A model generated the notes under the pieces. The model was not told the origin of the DNA. It was given only the letters and a program-made list of their open reading frames with translations, and did no database searches. The translations under genes were made by a program, and so were the position numbers. A stretch of DNA of 64,000 nt, taken from assembly GCF_017833415.1 (NCBI RefSeq), contig NZ_JAFICC010000004.1, positions 124,001 to 188,000 on the forward strand, read 5' to 3'. The DNA comes from Flavobacterium sp. 1355. GTDB taxonomy: Bacteria > Bacteroidota > Bacteroidia > Flavobacteriales > Flavobacteriaceae. Positions 52,183-61,352 of the stretch are shown here, in pieces; position 1 is the first letter of the stretch, and every line of letters starts with the position of its first letter.

Positions 52183-53268
52183 CTAGTTTTCAAACACTGC
52201 TTTGATCTCTTCTGCTACCTCATGATCTGCTTTAAAAGTATATCCCATAATTTTGGCAATTGTCTGCGCAAATTGTTTTTGATATATTTGAGATTCTGTT
52301 TTAATTTCGCCTTTTGGAGCAATTTCAGGTCCCATTACAGCAAACCAAATTTCTGATGCTCCCTCAATATCGTCACCATGGCTGGTCCATTCTGGTTTCT
52401 TTTTGTCGCCGCGTCCGTGATCTACCGTAATCAACAGGGTTGTTTTGTTTTTGTATTGCGGATCATTTTGCACAAAATTCCAAATTTCTTTTATCCAGGT
52501 ATCTACTTGATTTGCAGCATCAAGATATGATCTGTAATGTCCTCTGTGCGCCCATTCATCGGTTTCACCGTAGGCAATATAAAGCACTTTTGGCTTGTTG
52601 GTTTGGAGTTCGTTAAAGGCTTGATAATGTGTAAAAACATCCAGGCATTCATCTTCATGAAATGGTTTAAACGAATTGGCTTTCATTTCGTTTAGAAGTT
52701 TCTGAATTTCTGTTGGTTTGTTTCCACCAATACTGTCAAAAGCAGAAATAACCGGAAAGTTGCTTCTTTTTTCATTCAGAATACGATCAAAAGCATTCCA
52801 TGCTCCAAAAGCAATGGTCTTTCCTTTTATTTGTGGCTGTTGGTTTAAGAACTCCAAAACGTTTACATTAGGATTGGCTTTATGTCCATTTGTATTGATT
52901 CTTTTATCTACGTTTCCAGTCATGATTTCGCTGTATCCGGGATAACTAAACCAATAAGGATTTGATACATCAACCTTATTTCCCAAATCACGATTGCCAT
53001 AAATCTGACCTTTTGATGCAATTTCAGACCAAAGGAAAGGCATTATTTTTTTACGGCTTTCCTTATCGTCAGAGCTTTTATATTTTTTATTAATATAGGA
53101 TTTGTCATCCTGATTGAAATCTTTATCGTTGGCAATTTTTGAATCCATTCCCTTGAAGACTTCCTGCCATCTAAAGCCGTCTGTCGTTATGATAATAATG
53201 TTTTCTGTTTTTTGTGCGCTGGATAAAGAGCTTATAAATATAAGTGCGAGTATAAATATTTTTTTCAT
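52183..53268 (-). CDS. Secreted alkaline-phosphatase-superfamily protein
   Basis: The 361-residue protein has a signal peptide (MKKIFILALIFISSLSSAQ) and the metalloenzyme core of the phosphatase/sulfatase superfamily: NIIIITTDGFRW (first metal Asp), FSYPGYSEIMTG (Ser nucleophile candidate in place of a sulfatase Cys), YGETDEWAHRGHYRSYLDA (second metal Asp/His) and LLITVDHGRG with TSHGDD near the end. No C-x-P-x-R sulfatase motif is present, so it is not an FGE substrate. It is likely a phosphodiesterase or phosphatase acting in the periplasm. Confidence 0.85.
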   Translation of the reverse strand: MKKIFILALIFISSLSSAQKTENIIIITTDGFRWQEVFKGMDSKIANDKDFNQDDKSYINKKYKSSDDKESRKKIMPFLWSEIASKGQIYGNRDLGNKVDVSNPYWFSYPGYSEIMTGNVDKRINTNGHKANPNVNVLEFLNQQPQIKGKTIAFGAWNAFDRILNEKRSNFPVISAFDSIGGNKPTEIQKLLNEMKANSFKPFHEDECLDVFTHYQAFNELQTNKPKVLYIAYGETDEWAHRGHYRSYLDAANQVDTWIKEIWNFVQNDPQYKNKTTLLITVDHGRGDKKKPEWTSHGDDIEGASEIWFAVMGPEIAPKGEIKTESQIYQKQFAQTIAKIMGYTFKADHEVAEEIKAVFEN

Positions 53269-53385
53269 TTTGTTAAATTAAGACTGGAAGTTATAATAGT
53301 TTAAAACTAACGAATAATACCGATAGCTCTAAGGCTATTGTTTATTCATATCTTAAAAATAACTATAAATTTACAAAACAACAAA

Positions 53386-54714
53386 TTACAAAATCCCTCT
53401 CGATTTTATTTCAAGATATTTATTGATCGCATCCAAAGTCAGGTTTTTCGGCTGCGTTAATATCGAATGAATTCCGTATTTCTTGAGTTCATTGGCAATA
53501 AGACGTTTTTCGAACATGAACTTTTCTGCAATTACCTTGTCATAAACTTCCTGAATAGTGTCGGTTTTTTTATTGATAATTTCATTTAATTCTGTATTGC
53601 TAAAGAATATAACAACCAATAAATGACTTTTTGCAATCCCTTTTAAATAAGGTAACTGACGATTTAAACCGTCCATTGTTTCAAAATTGGTGTACAGAAT
53701 AATTAAGCTTCTCTGATTGATGTTTTTCTTAATATCAACATATAAACGGCTGTAATCACTCTCAAAAAAATCAGTTTTTACATTGTATAAAGTTTCGAGT
53801 ATTTTTTGCATTTGCGAACCTCTTTTTTCAGCAAACACTCTGTTCTCAACCTTTTTGGAGAATGAAAATATGCCGGCTTTATCCTGTTTTTTTAGAATCA
53901 CATTCGATAAAACCAAAGTCGAATTTATCGCATAATCCAGCAAACTTAGTCCGTTAAAAGGCATTTGCATTACGCGCCCTTTATCAATTGCCAAATAAAC
54001 AGATTGTGATTTCTCATCCTGAAATTGGTTGACCATTAAGGAATTTTTCTTAGCTGTTGCCTTCCAGTTCAAAGTTCTCAAATCATCACCCTGAACATAT
54101 TCCTTAATTTGTTCAAACTCCATTGTATGGCCAATACGGCGAATCTTTTTTATCCCGTATTGATGATTATTCGAAAAGGCAAAAAGATCATATTTTTTTA
54201 ATTGAATAAAAGACGGATAGGTTGGAACCATCTGATCCTTATCAAAAGTAAACCTTCTTGAAATCAGTTTTAATGGTGAAGAAACATATACATTTAGGTT
54301 TCCAAAATAATATTCACCACGCTCTGTAGGACGCAAATCGTAACCCATTTCTTCGTGGGCAGAAGCTTTGATGCTTTTTAAGATTTTAAAATCACGCACC
54401 TGAAACTGAAAAGGAATTTCGTCAATAATTTTAACCAAAACAGAGAAACTATAATGGTTTTTTATGGAAATTTTTATCGGGTTTAAATCCCCGTTCGAAA
54501 GTTTCTCCGGCGTATGCCTGTTAGCTTCGATTCCTGTTTTGGCTAAATATAAAAGCAAAACATCGAGTACTAAAAAAGTACTTAATACCAAAACGATAAA
54601 CCAGACTCCGTTGTATAATGCCGGAAAAATAAAAGCACCGATAAACATTCCGATGATGCCCAAAAGCACATAGAAAAAGAAGTTATTAAGATATAGACTT
54701 TTTATGAATTTCAA
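53386..54714 (-). CDS. DUF58 protein (von Willebrand A-like) of the MoxR module
   Basis: The 442-residue protein has two N-terminal TM helices (about 13-30 and 34-57) and the DUF58 core: RRIGHTMEFEQIKEYVQGDDLRTLNWKATAKKNSLMVNQFQ (split as YVQGDDLRTLNWKATAK and LMVNQFQDE) followed by the vWA-like domain with SVYLAIDKG (MIDAS-like D) and SLIILYTNFETMDGL. DUF58 proteins nearly always accompany MoxR ATPases, possibly as substrates or adaptors. It is the last gene of the module on this strand. Confidence 0.9.
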   Translation of the reverse strand: MKFIKSLYLNNFFFYVLLGIIGMFIGAFIFPALYNGVWFIVLVLSTFLVLDVLLLYLAKTGIEANRHTPEKLSNGDLNPIKISIKNHYSFSVLVKIIDEIPFQFQVRDFKILKSIKASAHEEMGYDLRPTERGEYYFGNLNVYVSSPLKLISRRFTFDKDQMVPTYPSFIQLKKYDLFAFSNNHQYGIKKIRRIGHTMEFEQIKEYVQGDDLRTLNWKATAKKNSLMVNQFQDEKSQSVYLAIDKGRVMQMPFNGLSLLDYAINSTLVLSNVILKKQDKAGIFSFSKKVENRVFAEKRGSQMQKILETLYNVKTDFFESDYSRLYVDIKKNINQRSLIILYTNFETMDGLNRQLPYLKGIAKSHLLVVIFFSNTELNEIINKKTDTIQEVYDKVIAEKFMFEKRLIANELKKYGIHSILTQPKNLTLDAINKYLEIKSRGIL

Positions 54715-54734
54715 TTTTTAAAATTTTTTAAAGT

Positions 54735-54896
54735 TTAATTGTATATTTTAGTAAGACTATCGTAATCAAACCCTTCTAAGTAAGCTATTTTCCATATCCC
54801 GTTTTCTTTAACAGCTTTTACTTTATATTTCGAATCATCTTTCCATTTCGTCCATGTCCAAATAAAGGTCAGGAGGTAAAGTTTAGAAAATTTCAT
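54735..54896 (-). CDS. Possible 53-residue gene within the MoxR operon
   Basis: An ATG-to-TAA frame on the minus strand encodes MKFSKLYLLTFIWTWTKWKDD followed by a basic stretch, then a helix-like AVKENGIWKIAYLEGF and DYDSLTKIYN. It sits neatly between DUF58 (starts 21 bp downstream) and the MoxR gene (ends 21 bp upstream), consistent with an operon gene, but no family was recognised and the upstream sequence lacks a clear ribosome binding site. The hydrophobic, Trp-rich start may be a membrane or signal segment. Confidence 0.45.
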   Translation of the reverse strand: MKFSKLYLLTFIWTWTKWKDDSKYKVKAVKENGIWKIAYLEGFDYDSLTKIYN

Positions 54897-54916
54897 TAAA
54901 AAAGTTTAGATTAAAA

Positions 54917-55930
54917 TTACCTTGGTATTTCAACCGTTTCTATAATTTGTTTAATGATTTCAGAACTTGTAATGCCTTCCATTTCGCGTTCCGGAGTAAC
55001 GATTACACGATGTTGCAAAACAGGAACAGCAGCTTCTTTAATATCTTCCGGTGTTACAAAATCACGGCCATTTATAGCAGCAAAACCTTTAGAAGCATTA
55101 AGAATTGCAATCGATGCACGAGGTGATGCTCCTAAATACAAAAATGCATTTTCACGAGTATTTACTACAATTCTGGCAATGTATTCCAATAGATTTTGTT
55201 CTACTCTGATTTGTTTAATAAGAGCCTGATACGATTTTATTTCCTCAGCAGAAAGAACAGTTTTTATTGCTTCTAATTTGCCATGATCCTGCAATAAATG
55301 CTCTCTTTGAATAATTAAAACTTCTTCGTTTAGTTTTGGGTAATCAATTTTAATTTTGAATAAAAAACGGTCTAATTGCGCTTCCGGTAAACGGTACGTT
55401 CCTTCCTGTTCAACAGGATTTTGTGTAGCAATAACCAAAAACGGAGTTTGCAGCTGATAAGCAGAACCGTCAATTGTAATCTGACGTTCTTCCATAACTT
55501 CAAAAAGAGCGGCCTGAGTTTTGGCAGGAGCACGGTTGATCTCGTCAATTAAAATTAAATTAGAGAAAATCGGCCCTTTTTTAAATTCAAATTCAGAACT
55601 TTTTAAATTAAAAATCGAAGTTCCCAAAATATCAGAAGGCATTAAATCGGGTGTGAACTGAATTCTGCTAAAACCAATATTCAAAGTTTTTGATAATAAC
55701 TTGGCAGTAATTGTTTTGGCAACTCCGGGAACACCTTCCAGCAGAACGTGTCCGTTTGATAAGATAGCAACCAAAAGCTGGTCAATCATTTTGTGCTGAC
55801 CCACAATTACAGTTTCAAGCTCTTTCTTGATAGTGTTAACATGCTCTAAAAGAGGTGCTAAATTTAATCTTGTTTCAAAATTTACATTTTCGTTTGTAAT
55901 TTCTGTTTCTGATGTATTAAAATCGTCCAT
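54917..55930 (-). CDS. MoxR-family AAA+ ATPase
   Basis: The 337-residue protein has Walker A GVPGVAKT (about 61-68), Walker B LIDEINRAPAKTQAALFEVMEE, sensor 1 in ATQNPVEQEGTYRLPEAQLDRF and arginine-containing sensor 2 at LGASPRASIAI. The MoxR lid domain completes the C-terminus. MoxR ATPases act as chaperones that insert metal or mature complexes with vWA proteins. The gene is flanked by DUF58 and DUF4350 in a conserved Bacteroidota cluster. Confidence 0.95.
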   Translation of the reverse strand: MDDFNTSETEITNENVNFETRLNLAPLLEHVNTIKKELETVIVGQHKMIDQLLVAILSNGHVLLEGVPGVAKTITAKLLSKTLNIGFSRIQFTPDLMPSDILGTSIFNLKSSEFEFKKGPIFSNLILIDEINRAPAKTQAALFEVMEERQITIDGSAYQLQTPFLVIATQNPVEQEGTYRLPEAQLDRFLFKIKIDYPKLNEEVLIIQREHLLQDHGKLEAIKTVLSAEEIKSYQALIKQIRVEQNLLEYIARIVVNTRENAFLYLGASPRASIAILNASKGFAAINGRDFVTPEDIKEAAVPVLQHRVIVTPEREMEGITSSEIIKQIIETVEIPR

Positions 55931-55970
55931 GGTTTGGTATGTTTTCTTTTGAATGAATTCTGTTAAAATA

Positions 55971-57176
55971 TTAATGTAAAACTTTCTCGATTGCGTTATT
56001 GATTCTTATCAGATCTTCTTCGAGACTTCCGTGATAACTTTTTCGATGTTCGTTAATCAAAAATACAAGATCCCGGATATCATCTTCATTTTTTCCGGAT
56101 TTATGATGCAGTTTTTTTATAAAATCTTCGTCAAGTTTTGTGGTATCGAGTAAATATTCATTTCGCATTCTTTCTAAAAAGTAAATGATTTTTTTATCGA
56201 TAATATTACCATGATCGCCTTCCTGATAATATAGATTTCCGATAGTTTTGGTAAAATCAACCGTGAGGTTTGGCAATGGTTTCAATATCGGAACAATTCT
56301 TTGTTTTCGTTTTACATTAAAAAGAATAAAAATCAATATTCCGATTATGAATAAATACCAGGCCCATTTTAGCGCAGGCTGACTTAAAATATATCGCAAA
56401 GGCGAATCGGAAATCGATTCGTTGTTTTGGCCTTTTGTATACCAGTATATATTTCCTTTTGGCATGTAAGAAAGTACTTTTTCAGCATATTGGTAATGAT
56501 CTGCTTTTAATAAATTATAATTTGTAAAAGCAATAGGCTGCATGTGCAGATAAAAATAACCATTGACATACGGAACTTTTATAAAATTGACGTGTTTCTG
56601 ATTTTCGTTGCCCTGGTATCCAAGTACTGTAGTTGTTGCGGTGTCGATTTTCGCAAAATAACTTTCGATACCCACATCTTTTAAACGATATTTTTTGGTA
56701 CCCAAATTTTTATTTGCCAGCCAAACTGATGAATTTTCAACAGCCTGGAAATCTGAATTTAATTCGATTTTTAAACTGTCCATTAATGTCTGAGGAAAAG
56801 TTTTCATGCTTAGAAATACATTGTTTCCATGAGAAACAAAATAGAAAAGCTCTTTTATAGACTGATCATCGATTTCGTTGTTTTGGGTAATATTAAAAAA
56901 TGTTCCTTTTATCTTATATTTTCCAACAATTGTATCAGGAATATATTTTGAATCTAAAAACTCATAAGGAGTTAAGGCAGAAACTCTTTCAATTTTCTGA
57001 TTTTTTAAAATGCTGTTTACTTCTTTATCAAAGACATATAATCCGTACGGAATTTTATCATTAACAGAATAGGTTTGACGCCAGTCGATAGGTTTACGCT
57101 GACCTGAACTTGCTATTAAAATCAATCCGAAAACAAAAACCAGAATAGCGATGTAAATTTTGATAGATTTATTCAT
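55971..57176 (-). CDS. DUF4350 membrane protein of the MoxR module
   Basis: The 401-residue protein has an N-terminal TM helix (IYIAILVFVFGLILIASSG), an extracytoplasmic domain with WRQTYSVNDKIPYGLYVFDKEV (the DUF4350 opening), a second TM helix near 273-290 (WAWYLFIIGILIFILFNV) and a cytoplasmic C-terminal region ending with helices. Its ATG overlaps the DUF4129 stop by 8 bp, so translation is coupled. A TTG six bases upstream is less likely. Confidence 0.85.
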   Translation of the reverse strand: MNKSIKIYIAILVFVFGLILIASSGQRKPIDWRQTYSVNDKIPYGLYVFDKEVNSILKNQKIERVSALTPYEFLDSKYIPDTIVGKYKIKGTFFNITQNNEIDDQSIKELFYFVSHGNNVFLSMKTFPQTLMDSLKIELNSDFQAVENSSVWLANKNLGTKKYRLKDVGIESYFAKIDTATTTVLGYQGNENQKHVNFIKVPYVNGYFYLHMQPIAFTNYNLLKADHYQYAEKVLSYMPKGNIYWYTKGQNNESISDSPLRYILSQPALKWAWYLFIIGILIFILFNVKRKQRIVPILKPLPNLTVDFTKTIGNLYYQEGDHGNIIDKKIIYFLERMRNEYLLDTTKLDEDFIKKLHHKSGKNEDDIRDLVFLINEHRKSYHGSLEEDLIRINNAIEKVLH

Positions 57177-57945
57177 TGCCAAAGGTTTTTATAGATTTCT
57201 TAAATCGGTTTTCGGCTTTGTTGAAAGTAGTTTCATCAATTTCAAATTCGCCATACCAAATGTAATTGTATAAATAAGACAAATAGGTAAAATCTTCTTT
57301 ATAGACCGGATTTTGAAGCTCGTATAAATAATCAGAATTGGTTTTTTCGATATCCCATTCAATATAATGATTTTGCGCCATAACTTTTAGCAACCATAAA
57401 TAATAGTAGCGGATTGCAATCCTTCTTTCGCCTTTTTCAAGACTTTCATGAATTAATTTTTTAAAATCCAATAAATGAATGTTTTTCTCTAATTCAGAAT
57501 AATGAATTGTTTTTTTGTTGGCATCTTTACCAAAAATCCACTTTCCTTCTTTTCCTATTAAGGCCTTGACAATAAGGTAAATTACAAAAACAATAATCAG
57601 GACAGCTAGTACTCTCAGTATGATAGCCACAACATTTAGTGCCGCTGCAGGATTTTTAAAAGTAAAAAGATTTCTTAAGATACTTGCCAGCCATTCTTTA
57701 AAATGGTCCCACCAATTTTTCTCGGGCGCTTTGTATTCATATACAAAATCACTGTCGGTATATTTCTTTTTGAATTTTTTCTGGAAAGTCTTAACCTCCA
57801 CAGTATCCGAATCGATGTAGATATCTTTTTCGGTATATTTTACAGAAGATATTTTGGGTGGATCTGTACTGATCTCCAAAGAATCCTGGGCATTTGATAT
57901 GCAAAAGAAAAAAAGAAAGGATAAAACAAGTAAAATTTTATTCAT
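57169..57945 (-). CDS. DUF4129 membrane protein of the MoxR module
   Basis: The 258-residue protein has a signal peptide (MNKILLVLSFLFFFCISNAQ), a periplasmic segment, one TM helix (about 105-128; VVAIILRVLAVLIIVFVIYLIV) and the DUF4129 C-terminal domain (KGERRIAIRYYYLWLLKVMAQNHYIEW, YNYIWYGEFEID). DUF4129 domains elsewhere often fuse to transglutaminases. It is followed by DUF4350 with an 8-bp overlap. Confidence 0.85.
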   Translation of the reverse strand: MNKILLVLSFLFFFCISNAQDSLEISTDPPKISSVKYTEKDIYIDSDTVEVKTFQKKFKKKYTDSDFVYEYKAPEKNWWDHFKEWLASILRNLFTFKNPAAALNVVAIILRVLAVLIIVFVIYLIVKALIGKEGKWIFGKDANKKTIHYSELEKNIHLLDFKKLIHESLEKGERRIAIRYYYLWLLKVMAQNHYIEWDIEKTNSDYLYELQNPVYKEDFTYLSYLYNYIWYGEFEIDETTFNKAENRFKKSIKTFGNE

Positions 57946-57967
57946 TATTGGTTTCTGGTTAAGTCAA

Positions 57968-58939
57968 TTAGGCTGATAGTTGTTGTGTTTTTTTGTGAAC
58001 AATAAATGGGTAAACCAGATAATAAAATGAAATTATACCTAAAGTAAACAATATAATAAAACTGCTTAGCCAGTTAGGCATGTCAATAGAATATCTTGTG
58101 ATAAAACCTTCAAGAAATCCGGCACTAATTGTGAAAGGAAATGTGCTTAAGAAAATTTTGAAGCTGTTTTTGAAGCCTATTTTAAAAGAATTTATTCTCG
58201 AAAAAGTTTTAGGAAAAAGGATTGAAGCTCCTAAAATAAATCCGGCAGCAGTTTCGATTACGATGGCAAAAATTTCCATAGAGCCATGAATCCAGATTCC
58301 TCTAACGCTTTTCCAGAAAACTCCCTGTTCATAGAAAAAGTATTGAAATGAGCCTAGCATAATACAGTTTTGCATCGAAATATAAAAAGTTCCAAGTCCG
58401 CCAAAAATGCCATAAATGTAACATCTGGCTCCTACATAGAGGTTGTTCATCGTAATCCCGATAAAACTTCCCCAATTGCTGCCGGTACCATAGACAGCCA
58501 TTGGATCTCCTTTTTTAATATTTTCTAAAGTCATATTAACGTAGCCATCGCCCAAAATTAACCGGACAAAATTCTGATCATAAATAGCAGAAACTACACC
58601 AATGCCAACGGTTATAAAAAACAGCACAAATGAATAGATTAAATATCTTCTGTATTCGTAGACAAGCAACGGAACTTCGGTTTTGAAAAATTCCATAAAC
58701 CTGTTTTTTTCTGCCCGTTTGGTTTTGTAAATCTTCTGATAAATCTGCGATGCCAAATGATTTAGGTAAATCACAGTCTTACTTTTTGGGTAATACGTCT
58801 GGGCATACGACAGGTCATTCATCATTTGAATGTACAAATTAGCTAACTCATCAGGATTTTTTTTAGCTTTACCGAAAATTGCTAGCTCAAATTCCAGCCA
58901 TTTTTCTTTATTTTGTTTTATGAAGGCGATCTCTCTCAT
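57968..58939 (-). CDS. SpoIIM-family membrane protein (stage II sporulation M-like)
   Basis: The 323-residue protein has a helical cytosolic N-terminus (about 1-90) and five to six TM helices. The region YRRYLIYSFVLFFITVGIGVVSAI opens the membrane part, and NNLYVGARCYIYGIFGGLGTFYISMQN and IHGSMEIFAIVIETAAGFILG match the SpoIIM core including the conserved HG-x-x-E motif. The name comes from Bacillus sporulation; a Bacteroidota homologue does not imply sporulation. The start codon lies 20 bp from the divergent RDD gene. Confidence 0.88.
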   Translation of the reverse strand: MREIAFIKQNKEKWLEFELAIFGKAKKNPDELANLYIQMMNDLSYAQTYYPKSKTVIYLNHLASQIYQKIYKTKRAEKNRFMEFFKTEVPLLVYEYRRYLIYSFVLFFITVGIGVVSAIYDQNFVRLILGDGYVNMTLENIKKGDPMAVYGTGSNWGSFIGITMNNLYVGARCYIYGIFGGLGTFYISMQNCIMLGSFQYFFYEQGVFWKSVRGIWIHGSMEIFAIVIETAAGFILGASILFPKTFSRINSFKIGFKNSFKIFLSTFPFTISAGFLEGFITRYSIDMPNWLSSFIILFTLGIISFYYLVYPFIVHKKTQQLSA

Positions 58940-58959
58940 TGAGGGCTAAAATATAAAAT

Positions 58960-59703
58960 ATGTCAGAATTATCAATAAATACGACACAAAATGTCAAAAT
59001 AAATTTTATAGCTGCCTCTCCAGGCGAGCGAATAGGTTCTTATTTCATAGATCTTGCTATAAAAATAGCCTATGTTATAGTGATTACCATGATATTTTTT
59101 TATTGGCTAAAGCTTGGTTTGCTACTGGATAAATTAGATAACTGGTCCAGAATGTCGATTATTTTCTTGTTTTATCTGCCAGTAATAATTTATTCGATCA
59201 CTTTAGAAAGCATTTTTGAAGGACAAACGATTGGAAAAAAGATTTTAAAAATTAAAGTTGTAAAAATTGATGGTTACCAGGCAGGTTTTGGGGACTATCT
59301 TATGCGTTGGTTTTTCAGGCTAGTTGATATTTCTCTTTTTAGCGGAATAATTGCTTTAATAACTGTAGTTTCAAGTAAAAAAGGCCAGCGATTAGGCGAT
59401 ATGGTTGCGGGTACGTCTGTAATTACTTTAAAAAATAAAATCAACATAAGCCACACTATTCTGGAGGAAATCGGATCAGCTTATGTACCCACATACCCTT
59501 TGGTTATAAAGTTGTCTGACAATGATATGCGTATTGTTAAAGAAACTTTTCAAAAAGCAGATCTCAAAAATGACTACGAAACAATAGCAAAATTGGTTGC
59601 TAAGGTTGAAAGTGTTACCGGAATCAAAAATCAATCGGGAAACCAACGTGATTTTCTTCGTATAATTTTAAAAGATTACAATTTTTATACACAAAATATG
59701 TAA
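58960..59703 (+). CDS. RDD-family membrane protein
   Basis: The 247-residue protein has an RDD domain: AASPGERIGSYFIDLAI (19-35; the R/D motif), TM helices at about 33-50, 65-82 and 120-137, and GQRLGDMVAGTSVI near 147. Beyond residue 160 is a helical cytosolic tail. RDD genes commonly neighbour SpoIIM/MoxR clusters, as here. It lies divergent to the SpoIIM gene with 20 bp between start codons. Confidence 0.87.
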   Translation: MSELSINTTQNVKINFIAASPGERIGSYFIDLAIKIAYVIVITMIFFYWLKLGLLLDKLDNWSRMSIIFLFYLPVIIYSITLESIFEGQTIGKKILKIKVVKIDGYQAGFGDYLMRWFFRLVDISLFSGIIALITVVSSKKGQRLGDMVAGTSVITLKNKINISHTILEEIGSAYVPTYPLVIKLSDNDMRIVKETFQKADLKNDYETIAKLVAKVESVTGIKNQSGNQRDFLRIILKDYNFYTQNM

Positions 59704-59747
59704 TTGAAAATGCATTAAGCACTCGCAACTTTGTAATTCAAAAAAAA

Positions 59748-60350
59748 ATGTTTCACTTATTAGATATAGTCGGCACGATGGCCTTTGCAATGTCGGGAGC
59801 TTTGACAGCGATGCACAAAAAACTAGATCCGTTTGGAGTTTTTATTATAGCATTTGTCACTGCAGTTGGCGGCGGAACACTACGTGACGTTTTAATTGGC
59901 AGAACACCAGTTGGCTGGATGATGAACCTGCAATATGTGTATGTTATAATTTTAGGATTTGGGCTTGCTATTTTATTTCGTAAAAAGTTTGATAAATTAA
60001 GGACGTCGTTGTTTTTATTTGACACCATCGGATTGGGCGTTTTTACTCTGATTGGTCTTGAAAAAGGACTTACTGTCGGACTGCACCCTGTAATATGTAT
60101 TGCCTTAGGAACAATGACAGCATGCTTTGGGGGAGTCATTCGTGATATTTTGTGTACAGAAATCCCAACTATTTTTAGAAGGGAAATTTATGCAACGATT
60201 TGTATTTTTGGTGGAATCATTTTTTTTCTGCTCAGAAAATTAAATCTCGAAGATGATGTCTTGTATTTGGTAACTTCTTTGATTATCATTGCTATACGAT
60301 TATTGGCTGTAAAATATAAATGGTATCTAAAAGCATTTGATCACAAATAG
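59748..60350 (+). CDS. TRIC-type (UPF0126/YvgT-like) membrane channel protein
   Basis: The 200-residue protein has seven TM helices and two pseudo-repeats: IIAFVTAVGGGTLRDVLIGRTP (33-54) and MTACFGGVIRDILCTEIP (about 122-139), each with the GGG-x-x-RD motif of trimeric intracellular cation channels. Prokaryotic TRIC homologues conduct K+ and other cations. It lies 44 bp after the RDD gene and 24 bp before the FemAB-like gene. Confidence 0.9.
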   Translation: MFHLLDIVGTMAFAMSGALTAMHKKLDPFGVFIIAFVTAVGGGTLRDVLIGRTPVGWMMNLQYVYVIILGFGLAILFRKKFDKLRTSLFLFDTIGLGVFTLIGLEKGLTVGLHPVICIALGTMTACFGGVIRDILCTEIPTIFRREIYATICIFGGIIFFLLRKLNLEDDVLYLVTSLIIIAIRLLAVKYKWYLKAFDHK

Positions 60351-60374
60351 GAGACGCGAAATCAAGAAATCAGG

Positions 60375-61352
60375 ATGACTAAATTTACCGTAAAAAAATA
60401 CGAACAAAAAGATTTCGCAATTTGGAACGATTTTATCGGTCAGGCCAAAAATGCAACGTTTTTGTTTCACCGTAATTTTATGGAATATCACAAAGACCGT
60501 TTTGATGATTTTTCTCTTTTAATTTTTGAAAATCAGAAGTTAGTCGCTGTTATACCGGCCAATAAGCATGGAAATTCAGTACATTCGCATCAGGGACTTA
60601 CGTATGGAAATTTGGTTTATAATGATTTGGCCCGACAGAGTTCCATAATTGAAATTTTTAAGTCTGTTTTGATTTTTTTGAATGAGAATAAAATTTCCAA
60701 ATTAAATATCAAAATACTGCCGTCAATTTATAATCTCAAACCTGCAGAGGAAATTTTATACAGTTTGTTTTTAGCAGAAGCAAAATTGATTCGGAGAGAT
60801 TCACTTTCTGTAATTGATTTGTCTCAGAGCAACAATCTTTCAAAAATTAGAAAGAGAAATTTTAAAAAAGCAGCTTCAAAGGAACTGATTATTAAAGAAG
60901 AAAATAATTTTGAATCTTTTTGGGATAAAATTTTAATTCCGAATCTTTATAAAAGACACAACGCAAAACCAGTTCATTCGATAGAAGAAATAAGCCGTTT
61001 ACAATCTCTTTTTCCTCAAAATATTCATCAGTTCAATGTTTATTTTGAAGATAAGATAATAGCAGGAACGACTGTTTTTGAAACAGAAACAGTTGCCCAT
61101 TGTCAGTATATTTCCAAAAATGAAGATGAAAATAATTTAGGAGCCCTTGACTTTTTATTTCAATATTTAATTCAGGAAAGATTTGCTAAAAAGCGTTTTT
61201 TTGATTTTGGAATCTCTAATGAAAATCAGGGAAAAAACCTAAATGAGGGATTGTCTTACTGGAAAGAAAGTTTTGGCGCCGGTACAATTGTCCATGATTT
61301 TTATGAAGTTGAAACGTCCAATTATCCTCTTTTAAATAATGTTTTTATATGA
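60375..61352 (+). CDS. FemAB/GNAT-like acyltransferase
   Basis: The 325-residue protein resembles FemAB-type double-GNAT proteins: N-terminal [28 protein letters not shown] (9-36; typical of the family), [29 protein letters not shown], a basic helix and a second GNAT core [31 protein letters not shown] with [17 protein letters not shown]. Such enzymes aminoacylate peptidoglycan or acylate sugar substrates. It overlaps the aminotransferase gene by 4 bp, which points to a sugar-modification role. Confidence 0.8.
   Translation: MTKFTVKKYEQKDFAIWNDFIGQAKNATFLFHRNFMEYHKDRFDDFSLLIFENQKLVAVIPANKHGNSVHSHQGLTYGNLVYNDLARQSSIIEIFKSVLIFLNENKISKLNIKILPSIYNLKPAEEILYSLFLAEAKLIRRDSLSVIDLSQSNNLSKIRKRNFKKAASKELIIKEENNFESFWDKILIPNLYKRHNAKPVHSIEEISRLQSLFPQNIHQFNVYFEDKIIAGTTVFETETVAHCQYISKNEDENNLGALDFLFQYLIQERFAKKRFFDFGISNENQGKNLNEGLSYWKESFGAGTIVHDFYEVETSNYPLLNNVFI

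Noticed and set aside
52183..53268. Possible formylglycine sulfatase partner for the FGE-like gene
   Set aside because: The alkaline-phosphatase-superfamily protein has the nucleophile region SYPGYSEIMTG and no C-x-P-x-R motif, so it would not carry formylglycine.
57968..58939. Evidence for sporulation from a SpoIIM homologue
   Set aside because: SpoIIM-like proteins occur widely in non-sporulating bacteria; the gene context is a MoxR/DUF58 membrane module and no other sporulation genes are present.
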